From NCBI GenBank assembly GCA_009784825.1, contig WQXO01000002.1:62001-126000 (forward strand): a stretch of DNA of 64,000 bases, in the 5' to 3' direction. Below are positions 56,521 through 64,000 of the stretch, in pieces. Position 1 is the first letter of the stretch; the number at the start of each line of letters is the position of its first letter. Source of the DNA: Oscillospiraceae bacterium (GTDB lineage Bacteria > Bacillota > Clostridia > Oscillospirales > Ruminococcaceae). The notes under the pieces are model-generated. The model ran no database searches. It had not been told where the DNA came from and saw nothing but the letters and a program-made list of their open reading frames with translations. Position numbers and translations under genes: made by a program.

Positions 56521-57564
56521 ATGCCGGAGGTTCTTGCAATAATTCCTGCACGAAGCGGTTCAAAAGGTGTTATTGATAAAAATATCAGATTATGTAATTG
56601 CAAACCGCTTTTAGCCTATTCCATTGAACATGCTTTGAAAGCCAACAGCGTGAATAGAGTTATTGTTTCTACTGACAGCGAGCATTATGCGGATATTGCA
56701 CGCATGCATGGGGCGGAAGTACCGTTCATCAGACCGCCTGATATATCGGGTGATTATTCACTCGATATAGAGGTTTTTGAGCATTGTTTGAAATTTTTGA
56801 AAAATAACAAAAACTATATACCTGATATATGTGTTCATTTAAGACCGACACATCCTGTGCGTGAGCCTTATATGATAGATGAAATGGTACAGTTATTGCT
56901 CGACAATCCTGAGTGGGATTCTGTTCGCTCGGTTTCGCTTTCACCGATAACTCCATATAAAATGTGGAATTTTGAAAAAAATGGTGTTTTATCGCCGATT
57001 GTTTCATGTGATATTAAAGAAGCCTATAACGCTCCTCGACAAATTTTACCAAAAACCTATATTCAAAATGCTTGTATTGATGTGGTGCGAAGTTCTGTTA
57101 TTTTAGAGAAAAGCTCGATGACGGGGGGAATTATAGGAGGGTATGTTCAAAAAGCGGATTTTGATATTGATACAGAATCGGAATTTCTTAAAGCAGAATT
57201 ATATCTCGAGATAAAGGAAAGAGTCAGTAATGGAGAAAGGTTGAGATTTTGTGTTGATATTGATGGTGTAATTGCCGCAAAAACCGAGCAAAATGATTAT
57301 TCTAAGGCAGAGCCTAATTTACGAAGTATTAGTTTTATTAATAAAATGCACAGCTTGGGGCATTATATAGTTTTATTCACTGCAAGAGGAAGTGCAACCG
57401 GTATAGATTGGGAGCAAACCACAAAAAAACAGCTTGGGGACTGGAACGTGAAGTATTCTGAATTGAAATTCGGAAAACCTGCAGCAACAATTTATATTGA
57501 CGATAGATTGTTAAGTATAGACCATGCACAGATTTTAATGGATTTAACGGAGGTTATGTCATGA
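56521..57564 (+). CDS. CMP-nonulosonate synthetase fused to HAD phosphatase
   Basis: 347 residues. N-terminal domain (about 1-230): IIPARSGSKGV, NVxR-like KNIRLCNCKPLLAYSIEHA, VSTDSEHYADIA, HLRPTHPVR, as in CMP-NeuAc synthetases, which activate sialic-acid-like sugars with CTP. C-terminal domain (from about 240): FCVDIDGVIA with the HAD aspartates, LFTARGSATGIDW, FGKPAATIYIDDR. The fusion suggests removal of a 9-phosphate and activation in one protein, as in known KDN or NeuA fusions. ATG 56521 follows GAGGAG. Confidence 0.9.
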   Translation: MPEVLAIIPARSGSKGVIDKNIRLCNCKPLLAYSIEHALKANSVNRVIVSTDSEHYADIARMHGAEVPFIRPPDISGDYSLDIEVFEHCLKFLKNNKNYIPDICVHLRPTHPVREPYMIDEMVQLLLDNPEWDSVRSVSLSPITPYKMWNFEKNGVLSPIVSCDIKEAYNAPRQILPKTYIQNACIDVVRSSVILEKSSMTGGIIGGYVQKADFDIDTESEFLKAELYLEIKERVSNGERLRFCVDIDGVIAAKTEQNDYSKAEPNLRSISFINKMHSLGHYIVLFTARGSATGIDWEQTTKKQLGDWNVKYSELKFGKPAATIYIDDRLLSIDHAQILMDLTEVMS

Positions 57565-59048
57565 ACAATTTTTTCAATGATTTATTTATTTTTGAATTAG
57601 CAAACAACCATCAAGGTGATGTCAGTCATGCTGAGTATATCATTAAAAGCATAGCAAAAACGGTAAGGAAGTATAACATTAACGCAGCGGTAAAGTTCCA
57701 GTATCGTAACCTTGACACGCTGATACACCCGGATTTTCAAAAAAGAACCGATGTAAAACACATACCGCGTTTTTACTCAACGCGGCTTAGTGATAATGAT
57801 TTTTACGCTATGACTCAAATGGTTAAAGAAGCAGGAATTAAAACAATGTGTACACCATTTGATGAACCGTCTGTTGAGCTCTGCCTTGACCACGGGATTG
57901 ATATTCTGAAGGTCGCAAGTTGCAGTGCGGTTGATTTTCCATTATTAGAAGCGGTTGCTAAGGCAAAAAAACCGATTATAATTTCAACGGGAGGTAAAAC
58001 TTTTTCCGACATTGACAAAATCTACAACTTTTTTATTCATAGGAATTCTATTTTTGCACTACTCCACTGTGTAGGAATGTACCCTGCTAAAAACGAGCAA
58101 ATTCAACTTAATTGCATTGAAAGAATGATAAATCGTTTCCCCGAAACACCAATCGGTTACTCCGGACATGAATCGCCGGATAACCATTTGATTGTTCAAA
58201 TGGCAGTAGCAAAGGGTGCTACTATATTTGAGCGTCACATAGGACACTCAACGGATACAATAACATTAAATGATTATTCAATTGAAGTTGACGAGGTAGA
58301 AAGCTGGGTTGAAGCCGTTTTATCAGCAAAACAAATCTGCGGCAATGCAGATAAAAAGAAAATTGAAGATTTAGAAATAATCTCTATGAATGAGCTTGCT
58401 CGCGGTTGTTATTGTGCAAAAGCTATAACAAAAGGGGAGCCCATTAAAAGGGAGGATGTTTATTTCGCTATGCCTTGTGCAGACACGCAAACAACAAGCG
58501 GTCATTTTTCAACCGATATGATTGCTTCACGGGATTATGAAATTAATGAGGCGTTGTGCGAGAAAAGACCCGTGTCAATTCTTAAAGACACAAGAAGTAT
58601 AATTCATGATGTTAAAGGAATGCTGTACGAAGCTAAAATTATAATAGGGAACGACTTTGAACTTGAGCTTTCACATCATTACGGTTTAGAGCATTTCCGC
58701 AATTATGGAGCGACTATTATAAACATAATTAATAGAGAGTATTGCAAGAAAATAATTATTGTTTTGCCGGGACAAAAAAACCCGACACATATGCACAAGC
58801 TTAAGGAAGAAACTTTCCAAGTGTTATCCGGCACTTTGAATTTAACAATGGACGAGAAAGAAACTGAAATTAAAGCTGGTGAAATAGTTACAATAGAGCG
58901 ATTTGTAAAGCATTCGTTTACATCAGTCAGTGGTTGCATTTTTGAAGAAATATCCACCACTCATATGCGTAACGATTCATTTTATGATGATTCAAAAATA
59001 ACTGATATTGACGTAATGCTCCGTAAAACTATTTTGAAGGAATGGTAA
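57561..59048 (+). CDS. Nonulosonate (NeuAc-type) synthase with SAF and cupin domains
   Basis: 495 residues. A NeuB TIM barrel (about 1-270: FIFELANNHQGDVSHAE, AAVKFQYRNLDTL, TPFDEPSVELC, LKVASCSAVDFPLLE, IGYSGHESPD, TIFERHIGHS) condenses phosphoenolpyruvate with a six-carbon amino sugar. A SAF/antifreeze-like domain (about 275-350: ARGCYCAKAITKGEPIKREDV) and a C-terminal cupin (about 385-480: PTHMHKLKEETFQVLSGTLNL) follow. The cupin may be an isomerase or sugar-binding part. It overlaps the previous gene by four bases. Last gene of the cluster. Confidence 0.92.
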   Translation: MNNFFNDLFIFELANNHQGDVSHAEYIIKSIAKTVRKYNINAAVKFQYRNLDTLIHPDFQKRTDVKHIPRFYSTRLSDNDFYAMTQMVKEAGIKTMCTPFDEPSVELCLDHGIDILKVASCSAVDFPLLEAVAKAKKPIIISTGGKTFSDIDKIYNFFIHRNSIFALLHCVGMYPAKNEQIQLNCIERMINRFPETPIGYSGHESPDNHLIVQMAVAKGATIFERHIGHSTDTITLNDYSIEVDEVESWVEAVLSAKQICGNADKKKIEDLEIISMNELARGCYCAKAITKGEPIKREDVYFAMPCADTQTTSGHFSTDMIASRDYEINEALCEKRPVSILKDTRSIIHDVKGMLYEAKIIIGNDFELELSHHYGLEHFRNYGATIINIINREYCKKIIIVLPGQKNPTHMHKLKEETFQVLSGTLNLTMDEKETEIKAGEIVTIERFVKHSFTSVSGCIFEEISTTHMRNDSFYDDSKITDIDVMLRKTILKEW

Positions 59049-59062
59049 TTTCCGCCCTTGAT

Positions 59063-60013
59063 TTATTTTGGTTTAACCCCCGACAGCTTCGCAAAGCCGG
59101 TTGTGTTATTCGATGAGGTATTATTCGGTTTTACACCGAGTTGATACGGGAAGGTTACTCCCGCACCGGAATAAATCTTTGTTATTACACGAGCTTGCCC
59201 GACTGCCGCCTTTGCAGAAGTCTTAGCCGCATATGCACTTGTCGCATAGGGAGCGGTTATTGTAACCGTGTCCCCAACTTTTAAGGGGCGGCTTGGCGGA
59301 GGTGCAATTGTATTCTGTAAGCCTTTTTTGACATCGGCACGTAATGTATTTCCGCTATAACCGTATTTCCCGAGCCAGTGCCATGGGTCAGCATGGTTTG
59401 AGGCAATCCCCATTAAACTTGCTTCTGCATGACTTGTTAAGGTTCTTGTAGTTACTTTTGAGGGGTCGCCTTTAAAAAAAGCATTAAAGAATTCTATAGA
59501 AAACTTGACCATTTCTTTATAACATAAATCCGCATATTCCTTTGGGGTATACGGATTTTTTCTGCCGTAAACCGTTCCTGTGCATTTAATGTCCTCACAG
59601 ACCTCTACCTGATAGAACCCTAAGAAGTTTGCACTGTTTTTGGAAAATCCGTTCTTTTGGGCAAGTGCGAGATTTCCTGTTCCGGAACACCACGGACAGT
59701 AATTATCCGGCAGTGTTTTTACGGTCAGCATTTTCCCGTCTGTCCCTAAGCCCATTACGGCGTTCGGGCATGGAACGGTTTCTCCCTTTGAATTTTTGGC
59801 GTTTTTGTCGGTGGTTTGCTGAAACCCGTTATTATTCGGGTTTGCACCGATTAATGTGTCCTTTGTTGTACTGTCCCCCGCATAACGCATTACCCACGGG
59901 TTATCCGCTCCCGTAGAATGCCAGAACAGCCCTGCCGGTTTTCCGCCGTCCGGCATTATTGTGCTGTATACATATGCACCGTTTTTTGTTGAATAAAGTG
60001 TCTTAAACCTCAT
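59063..60013 (-). CDS. N-acetylmuramoyl-L-alanine amidase-like protein without signal peptide
   Basis: 316 residues. AGLFWHSTGADNPWVMRYAG corresponds to the zinc-His segment of amidase-2 endolysins, YQVEVCEDI to the next conserved stretch, and LTSHAEASLMGIASNHADPWHWLGKYG to the second zinc-His segment with the Asp-Pro-x-His end. A C-terminal SH3-like cell-wall domain (PLKVGDTVTITAPYATSAYAAKT) follows. A CPWCSG motif (zinc-finger-like) is inserted in the middle. No signal peptide, so release may need lysis or a holin; no phage genes are nearby. AAGGAG before the ATG. Confidence 0.82.
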   Translation of the reverse strand: MRFKTLYSTKNGAYVYSTIMPDGGKPAGLFWHSTGADNPWVMRYAGDSTTKDTLIGANPNNNGFQQTTDKNAKNSKGETVPCPNAVMGLGTDGKMLTVKTLPDNYCPWCSGTGNLALAQKNGFSKNSANFLGFYQVEVCEDIKCTGTVYGRKNPYTPKEYADLCYKEMVKFSIEFFNAFFKGDPSKVTTRTLTSHAEASLMGIASNHADPWHWLGKYGYSGNTLRADVKKGLQNTIAPPPSRPLKVGDTVTITAPYATSAYAAKTSAKAAVGQARVITKIYSGAGVTFPYQLGVKPNNTSSNNTTGFAKLSGVKPK

Positions 60014-60029
60014 AATATTTCTCCTTATG

Positions 60030-61418
60030 TTATACTAATGTTACATCATATTCACTCAGCCAGTGTTCAAGCTGGATAATATACGCCATTATTTGCGGGA
60101 CTGTCATTAACTGTCCGAACCAATTTTTCTTGAAATTCCCACCCTCAGTTTGAATTAAATCAAACAGTTTCTTTTTGTCGTAGATTTCCGTAACTCGGCA
60201 GTAGGGTTTGTTTATAACCTCGCTCAACCTTTCTGAAACACGTTTCATGTATTCAGGGTTGTGGGTCTTCGGGAACGGTGATTTTTTCCGCCATGCAACA
60301 CTTTCGGGGAGCAGTTCATTGAATGCATGACGCAGCAGCCCTTTCTCCCTGCCTTGATACGCTTTCATTTCCCACGGAATATTGTAGGCGTATTCAACGA
60401 TTTGGCGAGTATAAAAAGGCGTGAGGATTTTTAAACCGTGAACCTGTGACATTCTTTCACTGCGTTCCATTAATGTCTGCATGAATCCGTAGTAGTTCAG
60501 GCAGAACATTTCACGGCGTTTTCGGGTAAGTTCGTCGTCGGTGTCGAGATATGAAACATTGTCGATTATTTCCCTGTAGGCATAATTGATATATTCCTGA
60601 GGGTTGATTTTATTCAGAATGTCTTTCCTCAGTAAATCCGCACGTTCGGGGACGCTTCTTACCCAAGGCAGGCAAGCCTGTTTTGTTGTCGATGTCAATA
60701 AAGTTTCATCGAAATACCACTTATAACCGCCGAATAGTTCATCCGCCCCCTCACCGCTTAACGCCACAGAGCCTGTGGTCGCTTGCCCGACTTCGTCGGG
60801 TTTTCTCTCCATTTTAGCAACCTCTTGACAAAATAAATATAACGAGCTGTCAACGTCTGCCATGCCGGGTAAACCCCGTGCAGTTATTGCCGGGATTAAC
60901 GCATTGTAAAGCATATCGGTATCAAGGATTATCTGACGATGCGAACATTCCAAAAAATCGCACATTTCTTTAATGAACGGCGTGTCCTCGGTTGGTTGGA
61001 ACTCTCCCGCCTTGAAGTTTATGTTATTGTCTTTATAATCCACCGAATATGTCATTAATTCTTTTATTTTTCGAGCGGCAACCGTACCGATTATTGAGCT
61101 GTCAAGCCCTCCCGATAAAAACAAACACGGGTTTAAATCAAGATTGCTTTCGATTGATTTTGTCAGCAGCTCACGAATATGTGCCGAGGTTTCTTCAAAT
61201 GCTTCGGTATGTTCTTTAGCGAGCGGCTTATGCGGAAGTGTTTGTTTCACTCCTTTGAAAATTCCGCTTGACACAGGTCTGCCGGGACCCATTAGTGTTA
61301 TTGCCGCCACACCCTCAATATCTAAGCACGGCTTTATTTTAGAAATTTCGAGCAGTTCGGCAATGGTATCGGCATAGTAAGTTTTGCCATTATTTTCACA
61401 ATAGAATTGTCGGTTCAT
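60030..61418 (-). CDS. Asparagine synthase lacking most of the glutaminase domain
   Basis: 462 residues. The synthetase domain is complete: ATP-pyrophosphatase loop LFLSGGLDSSIIG (about 100-112), SVALSGEGADELFGGYKWY and the C-terminal FMQTLMERSERMSQVHGLKILTPF. The N-terminal glutamine amidotransferase is reduced to its last 60-70 residues and the catalytic Cys2 is missing (it begins MNRQFY), so ammonia would be the donor or another protein supplies it. PDEVGQA (207-213), just before the SGEGADE loop, is encoded by a palindromic element. Its ribosome site lies inside a terminator hairpin (61423-61468). Confidence 0.88.
   Translation of the reverse strand: MNRQFYCENNGKTYYADTIAELLEISKIKPCLDIEGVAAITLMGPGRPVSSGIFKGVKQTLPHKPLAKEHTEAFEETSAHIRELLTKSIESNLDLNPCLFLSGGLDSSIIGTVAARKIKELMTYSVDYKDNNINFKAGEFQPTEDTPFIKEMCDFLECSHRQIILDTDMLYNALIPAITARGLPGMADVDSSLYLFCQEVAKMERKPDEVGQATTGSVALSGEGADELFGGYKWYFDETLLTSTTKQACLPWVRSVPERADLLRKDILNKINPQEYINYAYREIIDNVSYLDTDDELTRKRREMFCLNYYGFMQTLMERSERMSQVHGLKILTPFYTRQIVEYAYNIPWEMKAYQGREKGLLRHAFNELLPESVAWRKKSPFPKTHNPEYMKRVSERLSEVINKPYCRVTEIYDKKKLFDLIQTEGGNFKKNWFGQLMTVPQIMAYIIQLEHWLSEYDVTLV
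60780..60800 (-). repeat. In-frame palindromic element inside the asnB-like gene
   Basis: Identical in 21 bases to 25040-25060 (core CCCGACTTCGTCGGG). It encodes PDEVGQA a few residues before the SGEGADELFGG loop. Confidence 0.88.
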
Positions 61419-61422
61419 AAAA

Positions 61423-61468
61423 AATCCCCCTTTATTACATAACAGTATATGTAATATTAGGGGGATTG
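61423..61468 (-). terminator. Terminator hairpin that also covers the asnB ribosome site
   Basis: On the minus strand AATCCCCCT pairs with AGGGGGATT (outer stem) and an inner ATTACAT/ATGTAAT stem continues, over a short loop. The 3' arm is followed by a T6 run that directly touches the ATG of the asnB-like gene. The AAAGGGGG ribosome site of that gene is the 3' arm itself. Confidence 0.78.
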
Positions 61469-61487
61469 TTAATGATATAATGATTAT

Positions 61488-64000
61488 TTAGTTTTTGAGG
61501 ATTTCCTCGTATTTGTTATTGTTTACAATTACAACACTCTCCGGCGAGGATTGTAAATCAGTCTGTTCCTCCATGTTCTTAATCGCTTGAGCCAACATTA
61601 ATCTAATTCGGTTAATCTGATTAACCTCGCTTGCACCGGGGTCGTAGTCAATCGCAACAATGTTCGATTGGGTATTGCGGCGTTTCAACTCGCCGATTAC
61701 GCCTTTCCCTATAATGTGATTAGGCAGACATGCAAACGGCTGCATACAGATAATATTGTTGACGCCGTCGTGCATTAATTCTATCATTTCCGCTGTTAAG
61801 AACCAACCCTCGCCTGCAATATTTCCTGTGGAGACAATGCCGTCGACAAGTTTCCGCACATCACGGAAGTGCATATGATGACCGAACTTTGTCCCCTCAA
61901 TCGCCTCTGCAACGGGTTTTTGCATATATTCAAACAAGTCGATTACTTTGTTGCTGATGAACCAGCGTTTTTTAGAAACGGTTAAGAATTCGTGGCGGGA
62001 ATTTGCGTGGTCACACATGAAACCCATGAAGCTTAAGAAACCGGGGACTACTGCTTCTGCACCCTCCTGTTCTACTAAATCAACCACGTAGTTATTGGCG
62101 ACGGGATGGTATTTTACAAGAACCTCACCCACTATGCCTACTCTGGGTTTTTCGATTTCTAAAACAGGGAGATTGTTAAAATCCTCCACGATTGCTTTGA
62201 CATTTTTCTTAAAACGACTGCGGTTAAGCGACTTGATTTGGGGTTTTAATAACTCGTTCCACTTTTCGTATAACGCATTGGCACTGCCTTTTTCAAGCTC
62301 GTAGGGACGTACACGGTATAGGCAACGGCTTAATAAATCACCATATATTAACGCTACTGCCGCCCTCATTAAAATAATCGGGGTCAATGAGAAGCCGGGG
62401 TTTTTCTCCATGCCTACGATGTTCAGTGAAATGAGAGGAATATGGCTGTAGCCCGCCTCTTTCATCGCTTTTTTCAACATTCCGATATAGTTGGTCGCAC
62501 GGCATGCCCCACCTGTTTGGGTAATCATTACCGACAGGTTGTCCATATCGTATTCACCGCTTTGAAGTGCGTGCATGAGCTGTCCTATTGTGATAATCGC
62601 AGGGTAGCAGGCATCGTTATTAACGTATTTCAAGCCCTCTTCTACTACTTCCTTCGATTCGTCACGCAGGATAACCATGTTAATTCCCGAATGAATGAAC
62701 GCCTGTTCAAGCAGTTCAAAGTGAATGGGGGACAGCTGCGGTGCTATAACTGTGTGCTGCTTCCGCATTGCCTTAGTGTACAACGGGTGACGCTTGAACG
62801 CCTCAATCTCGCCCTCAGCCTTGTAGTTCTTTCTGCGGCGTTCCTCGACTACCGAGATTAGTGAACGTAAGCGAATTCTCGCCGCACCAAGGTTATTCAC
62901 CTCATCAATTTTCAAAAGCGTGTAGAGCCTTCCGCAGGCACGCAGCATTTCCTCGACTTGGTCGGTGGTTACTGCGTCAATCCCGCACCCGAACGAGTTA
63001 AGCTGGACTAATTCTAAACAGGGTTTCTCGGTAACTAATGTTGCCGAAGCGTAAAGACGAGTATGGTACATCCATTGGTCAACGCTCCTAATCGGGCGGA
63101 GAACCTTTGTCATATGCGACACACTGTCCTCGGTGAATACCGCAAAACCGTACCCGCTGACCATTTCGGGAATACCGTGGTTGATTTCCGGGTCAACATG
63201 GTAGGGTCGTCCCGCTAAGACTATTCCCTGTCCGCCGGTTTCCTCTAACATTTTGAGTGTTTCGTCGCCTTTTTTACGAATGTCGTTTTTGAATTTAGCG
63301 TCCTCGGAATATGCCAATGCCAATGCTCGTCCGATTTCCTCGCCGGTTATCCCGAGAGGGAGGAACTCTTCCACTAAGCGTTCTGCCATTCGTTCATGGT
63401 GGTATATGGGTAGGAACGGGTTCATAAGTTCTACCGAATGCTCCCGTAGCTCTGGAACGGAATTCTTGATAACCTCACTGTAGGTCGCAACTACGGGGCA
63501 GTTATAGTGGTTATCGCCGCCGTGACCCTCGTCCATTTCATAAGTCAGGCAGGGAAAGAAAATGAACTTCACGCCGTCATCAATCAGTGACATTATGTGT
63601 CCGTGTGCTAACTTTGCGGGGTAACATACCGATTCGCTGGGCATGGTTTCTATACCTCTGTCGTATAATTCACGGGAAGATTTCGGGGAGAGCTTCACGC
63701 TGTAGCCCAATTCAGTGAAGAAAGTGAACCAGAACGGGTAGTTCTCGTAAAAGCCTAATACACGGGGAATTCCTATAACCCCACGCTCGGCATCTTCTTC
63801 CTTAAGCGGTTCATAGTCAAACAGGCGATTGTACTTATACTGATATAAGTTAGGCAATCCGGATTCCGAATTTTCAGAGCCTACGCCGATTTCACACCTG
63901 TTGTTGGTTATAAATTTGTTTCCGTCGTTAAATTTGCTGATAGTTAATAAACAATAATTCTGACATTTATTACACCGTGCTGTGGACTTCTTAATCGAAA
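61488..64000 (-). CDS. 2-hydroxyacyl-CoA dehydratase activase-related protein, 5' end cut
   Basis: The frame stays open to the window edge, so the gene starts outside; 836 complete codons are visible. At the edge lies a cysteine motif, CNKCQNYC, then FNDGNKFITNNRCEIG, the Fe-S-type joint that follows the ASKHA activase domains in the large (about 1400-residue) activase fusion proteins. Then DUF2229 (IGIPRVLGFYENYPFWFTFFTELGY, SESVCYPAKLAHGH, FFPCLTYE) and a HgdB-like domain (ITQTGGACRATNYIG, FALLPNHI-like QPFACLPNHIIGKG, VAIDYDPGASEVN). These act in anaerobic 2-hydroxyacyl-CoA dehydration or related electron-activation chemistry. The substrate is unknown. Confidence 0.9.
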   Translation of the reverse strand, partial: SIKKSTARCNKCQNYCLLTISKFNDGNKFITNNRCEIGVGSENSESGLPNLYQYKYNRLFDYEPLKEEDAERGVIGIPRVLGFYENYPFWFTFFTELGYSVKLSPKSSRELYDRGIETMPSESVCYPAKLAHGHIMSLIDDGVKFIFFPCLTYEMDEGHGGDNHYNCPVVATYSEVIKNSVPELREHSVELMNPFLPIYHHERMAERLVEEFLPLGITGEEIGRALALAYSEDAKFKNDIRKKGDETLKMLEETGGQGIVLAGRPYHVDPEINHGIPEMVSGYGFAVFTEDSVSHMTKVLRPIRSVDQWMYHTRLYASATLVTEKPCLELVQLNSFGCGIDAVTTDQVEEMLRACGRLYTLLKIDEVNNLGAARIRLRSLISVVEERRRKNYKAEGEIEAFKRHPLYTKAMRKQHTVIAPQLSPIHFELLEQAFIHSGINMVILRDESKEVVEEGLKYVNNDACYPAIITIGQLMHALQSGEYDMDNLSVMITQTGGACRATNYIGMLKKAMKEAGYSHIPLISLNIVGMEKNPGFSLTPIILMRAAVALIYGDLLSRCLYRVRPYELEKGSANALYEKWNELLKPQIKSLNRSRFKKNVKAIVEDFNNLPVLEIEKPRVGIVGEVLVKYHPVANNYVVDLVEQEGAEAVVPGFLSFMGFMCDHANSRHEFLTVSKKRWFISNKVIDLFEYMQKPVAEAIEGTKFGHHMHFRDVRKLVDGIVSTGNIAGEGWFLTAEMIELMHDGVNNIICMQPFACLPNHIIGKGVIGELKRRNTQSNIVAIDYDPGASEVNQINRIRLMLAQAIKNMEEQTDLQSSPESVVIVNNNKYEEILKN

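Noticed and set aside
59063-60013. Prophage lysis module
   Set aside because: Only the amidase looks phage-like; the neighbours are metabolic and glycan genes, and there is no holin, integrase or structural gene.
61488-63857. Complete gene starting at TTG 63857
   Set aside because: The frame is open to the window end with a conserved cysteine motif upstream, so the true start is outside.

Overview
The window reads as chromosome of an anaerobic, low-to-middle GC, Gram-positive Clostridia-type bacterium (Firmicutes). This is inferred from family content, not from a database search: an IreB-like protein, a FakA/Asp23 pair, an EcfA1-EcfA2-EcfT-TruA locus, a SigH-like sigma factor, a PdaA-type deacetylase, a ClpE-type ATPase, an AmmeMemoRadiSam trio, a 2-hydroxyacyl-CoA dehydratase activase-type protein, many lipoproteins and no outer-membrane genes. 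No rRNA, tRNA or CRISPR array was recognised. Both ends are cut inside genes.

Layout. 1-5.3 kb: an unrecognised protein, a PdaA-type lipoprotein, IreB, a DivIVA-like acidic repeat protein, a SigH-like sigma factor, a zinc-ribbon protein and a small membrane protein. 5.4-12.7 kb, minus strand: a housekeeping run (BMP lipoprotein, ispE, asp23, fakA, recG, rsmE) driven by a promoter that stands back to back with that of a PpiC-type lipoprotein. 14-30.7 kb, minus strand: a very long co-oriented run, ruvC-ruvA-TPR-TPR-ruvB-glmM-methyltransferase-ecfA1-(sortase-like)-(BrnT/antitoxin)-ecfA2-(Phd/RelE)-(membrane)-(Fic)-(DUF4258/YgiT)-ecfT-HEAT-truA-two membrane proteins. Stress and toxin-antitoxin cargo has entered the ECF transporter operon at two places. 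30.8-37.5 kb, plus strand: apbE, NusG-II, Gx transporter, histidine-kinase-like ATPase, CvpA-like, clpE-like, SDR. 37.9-42.4 kb: an ABC exporter with a GntR (YtrA-type) regulator. 42.6-46 kb: AmmeMemoRadiSam, a GH5 lipoprotein and a thioesterase. 47.2-59 kb: the most distinctive block, a secreted metalloprotease and an Ala-rich surface protein that share a domain, a membrane partner, then a nonulosonate-type glycan cluster. 59-64 kb: an amidase, a glutaminase-less asparagine synthase and the activase-type protein.

Two themes stand out. First, short palindromic elements occur as near-identical copies both between genes and in frame inside conserved genes (pdaA-like, rsmE, recG, an rRNA-methyltransferase-like gene, asnB-like), and one supplies the ruvB stop codon. 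They resemble in principle the protein-coding palindromic elements described in Rickettsia. Second, the 47-59 kb block looks like a dedicated surface-protein and glycosylation system: shared-domain secreted proteins followed by a DUF115-type protein, a pyruvyltransferase, two paralogous radical SAM enzymes, a CMP-nonulosonate synthetase fused to a HAD phosphatase and a nonulosonate synthase fused to a cupin.

Many promoters are close to the sigma-A consensus with 17-bp spacers and were placed by eye. Functions are assigned by motif recognition. Where a start differs from the longest open frame, the ribosome-binding site decided it.
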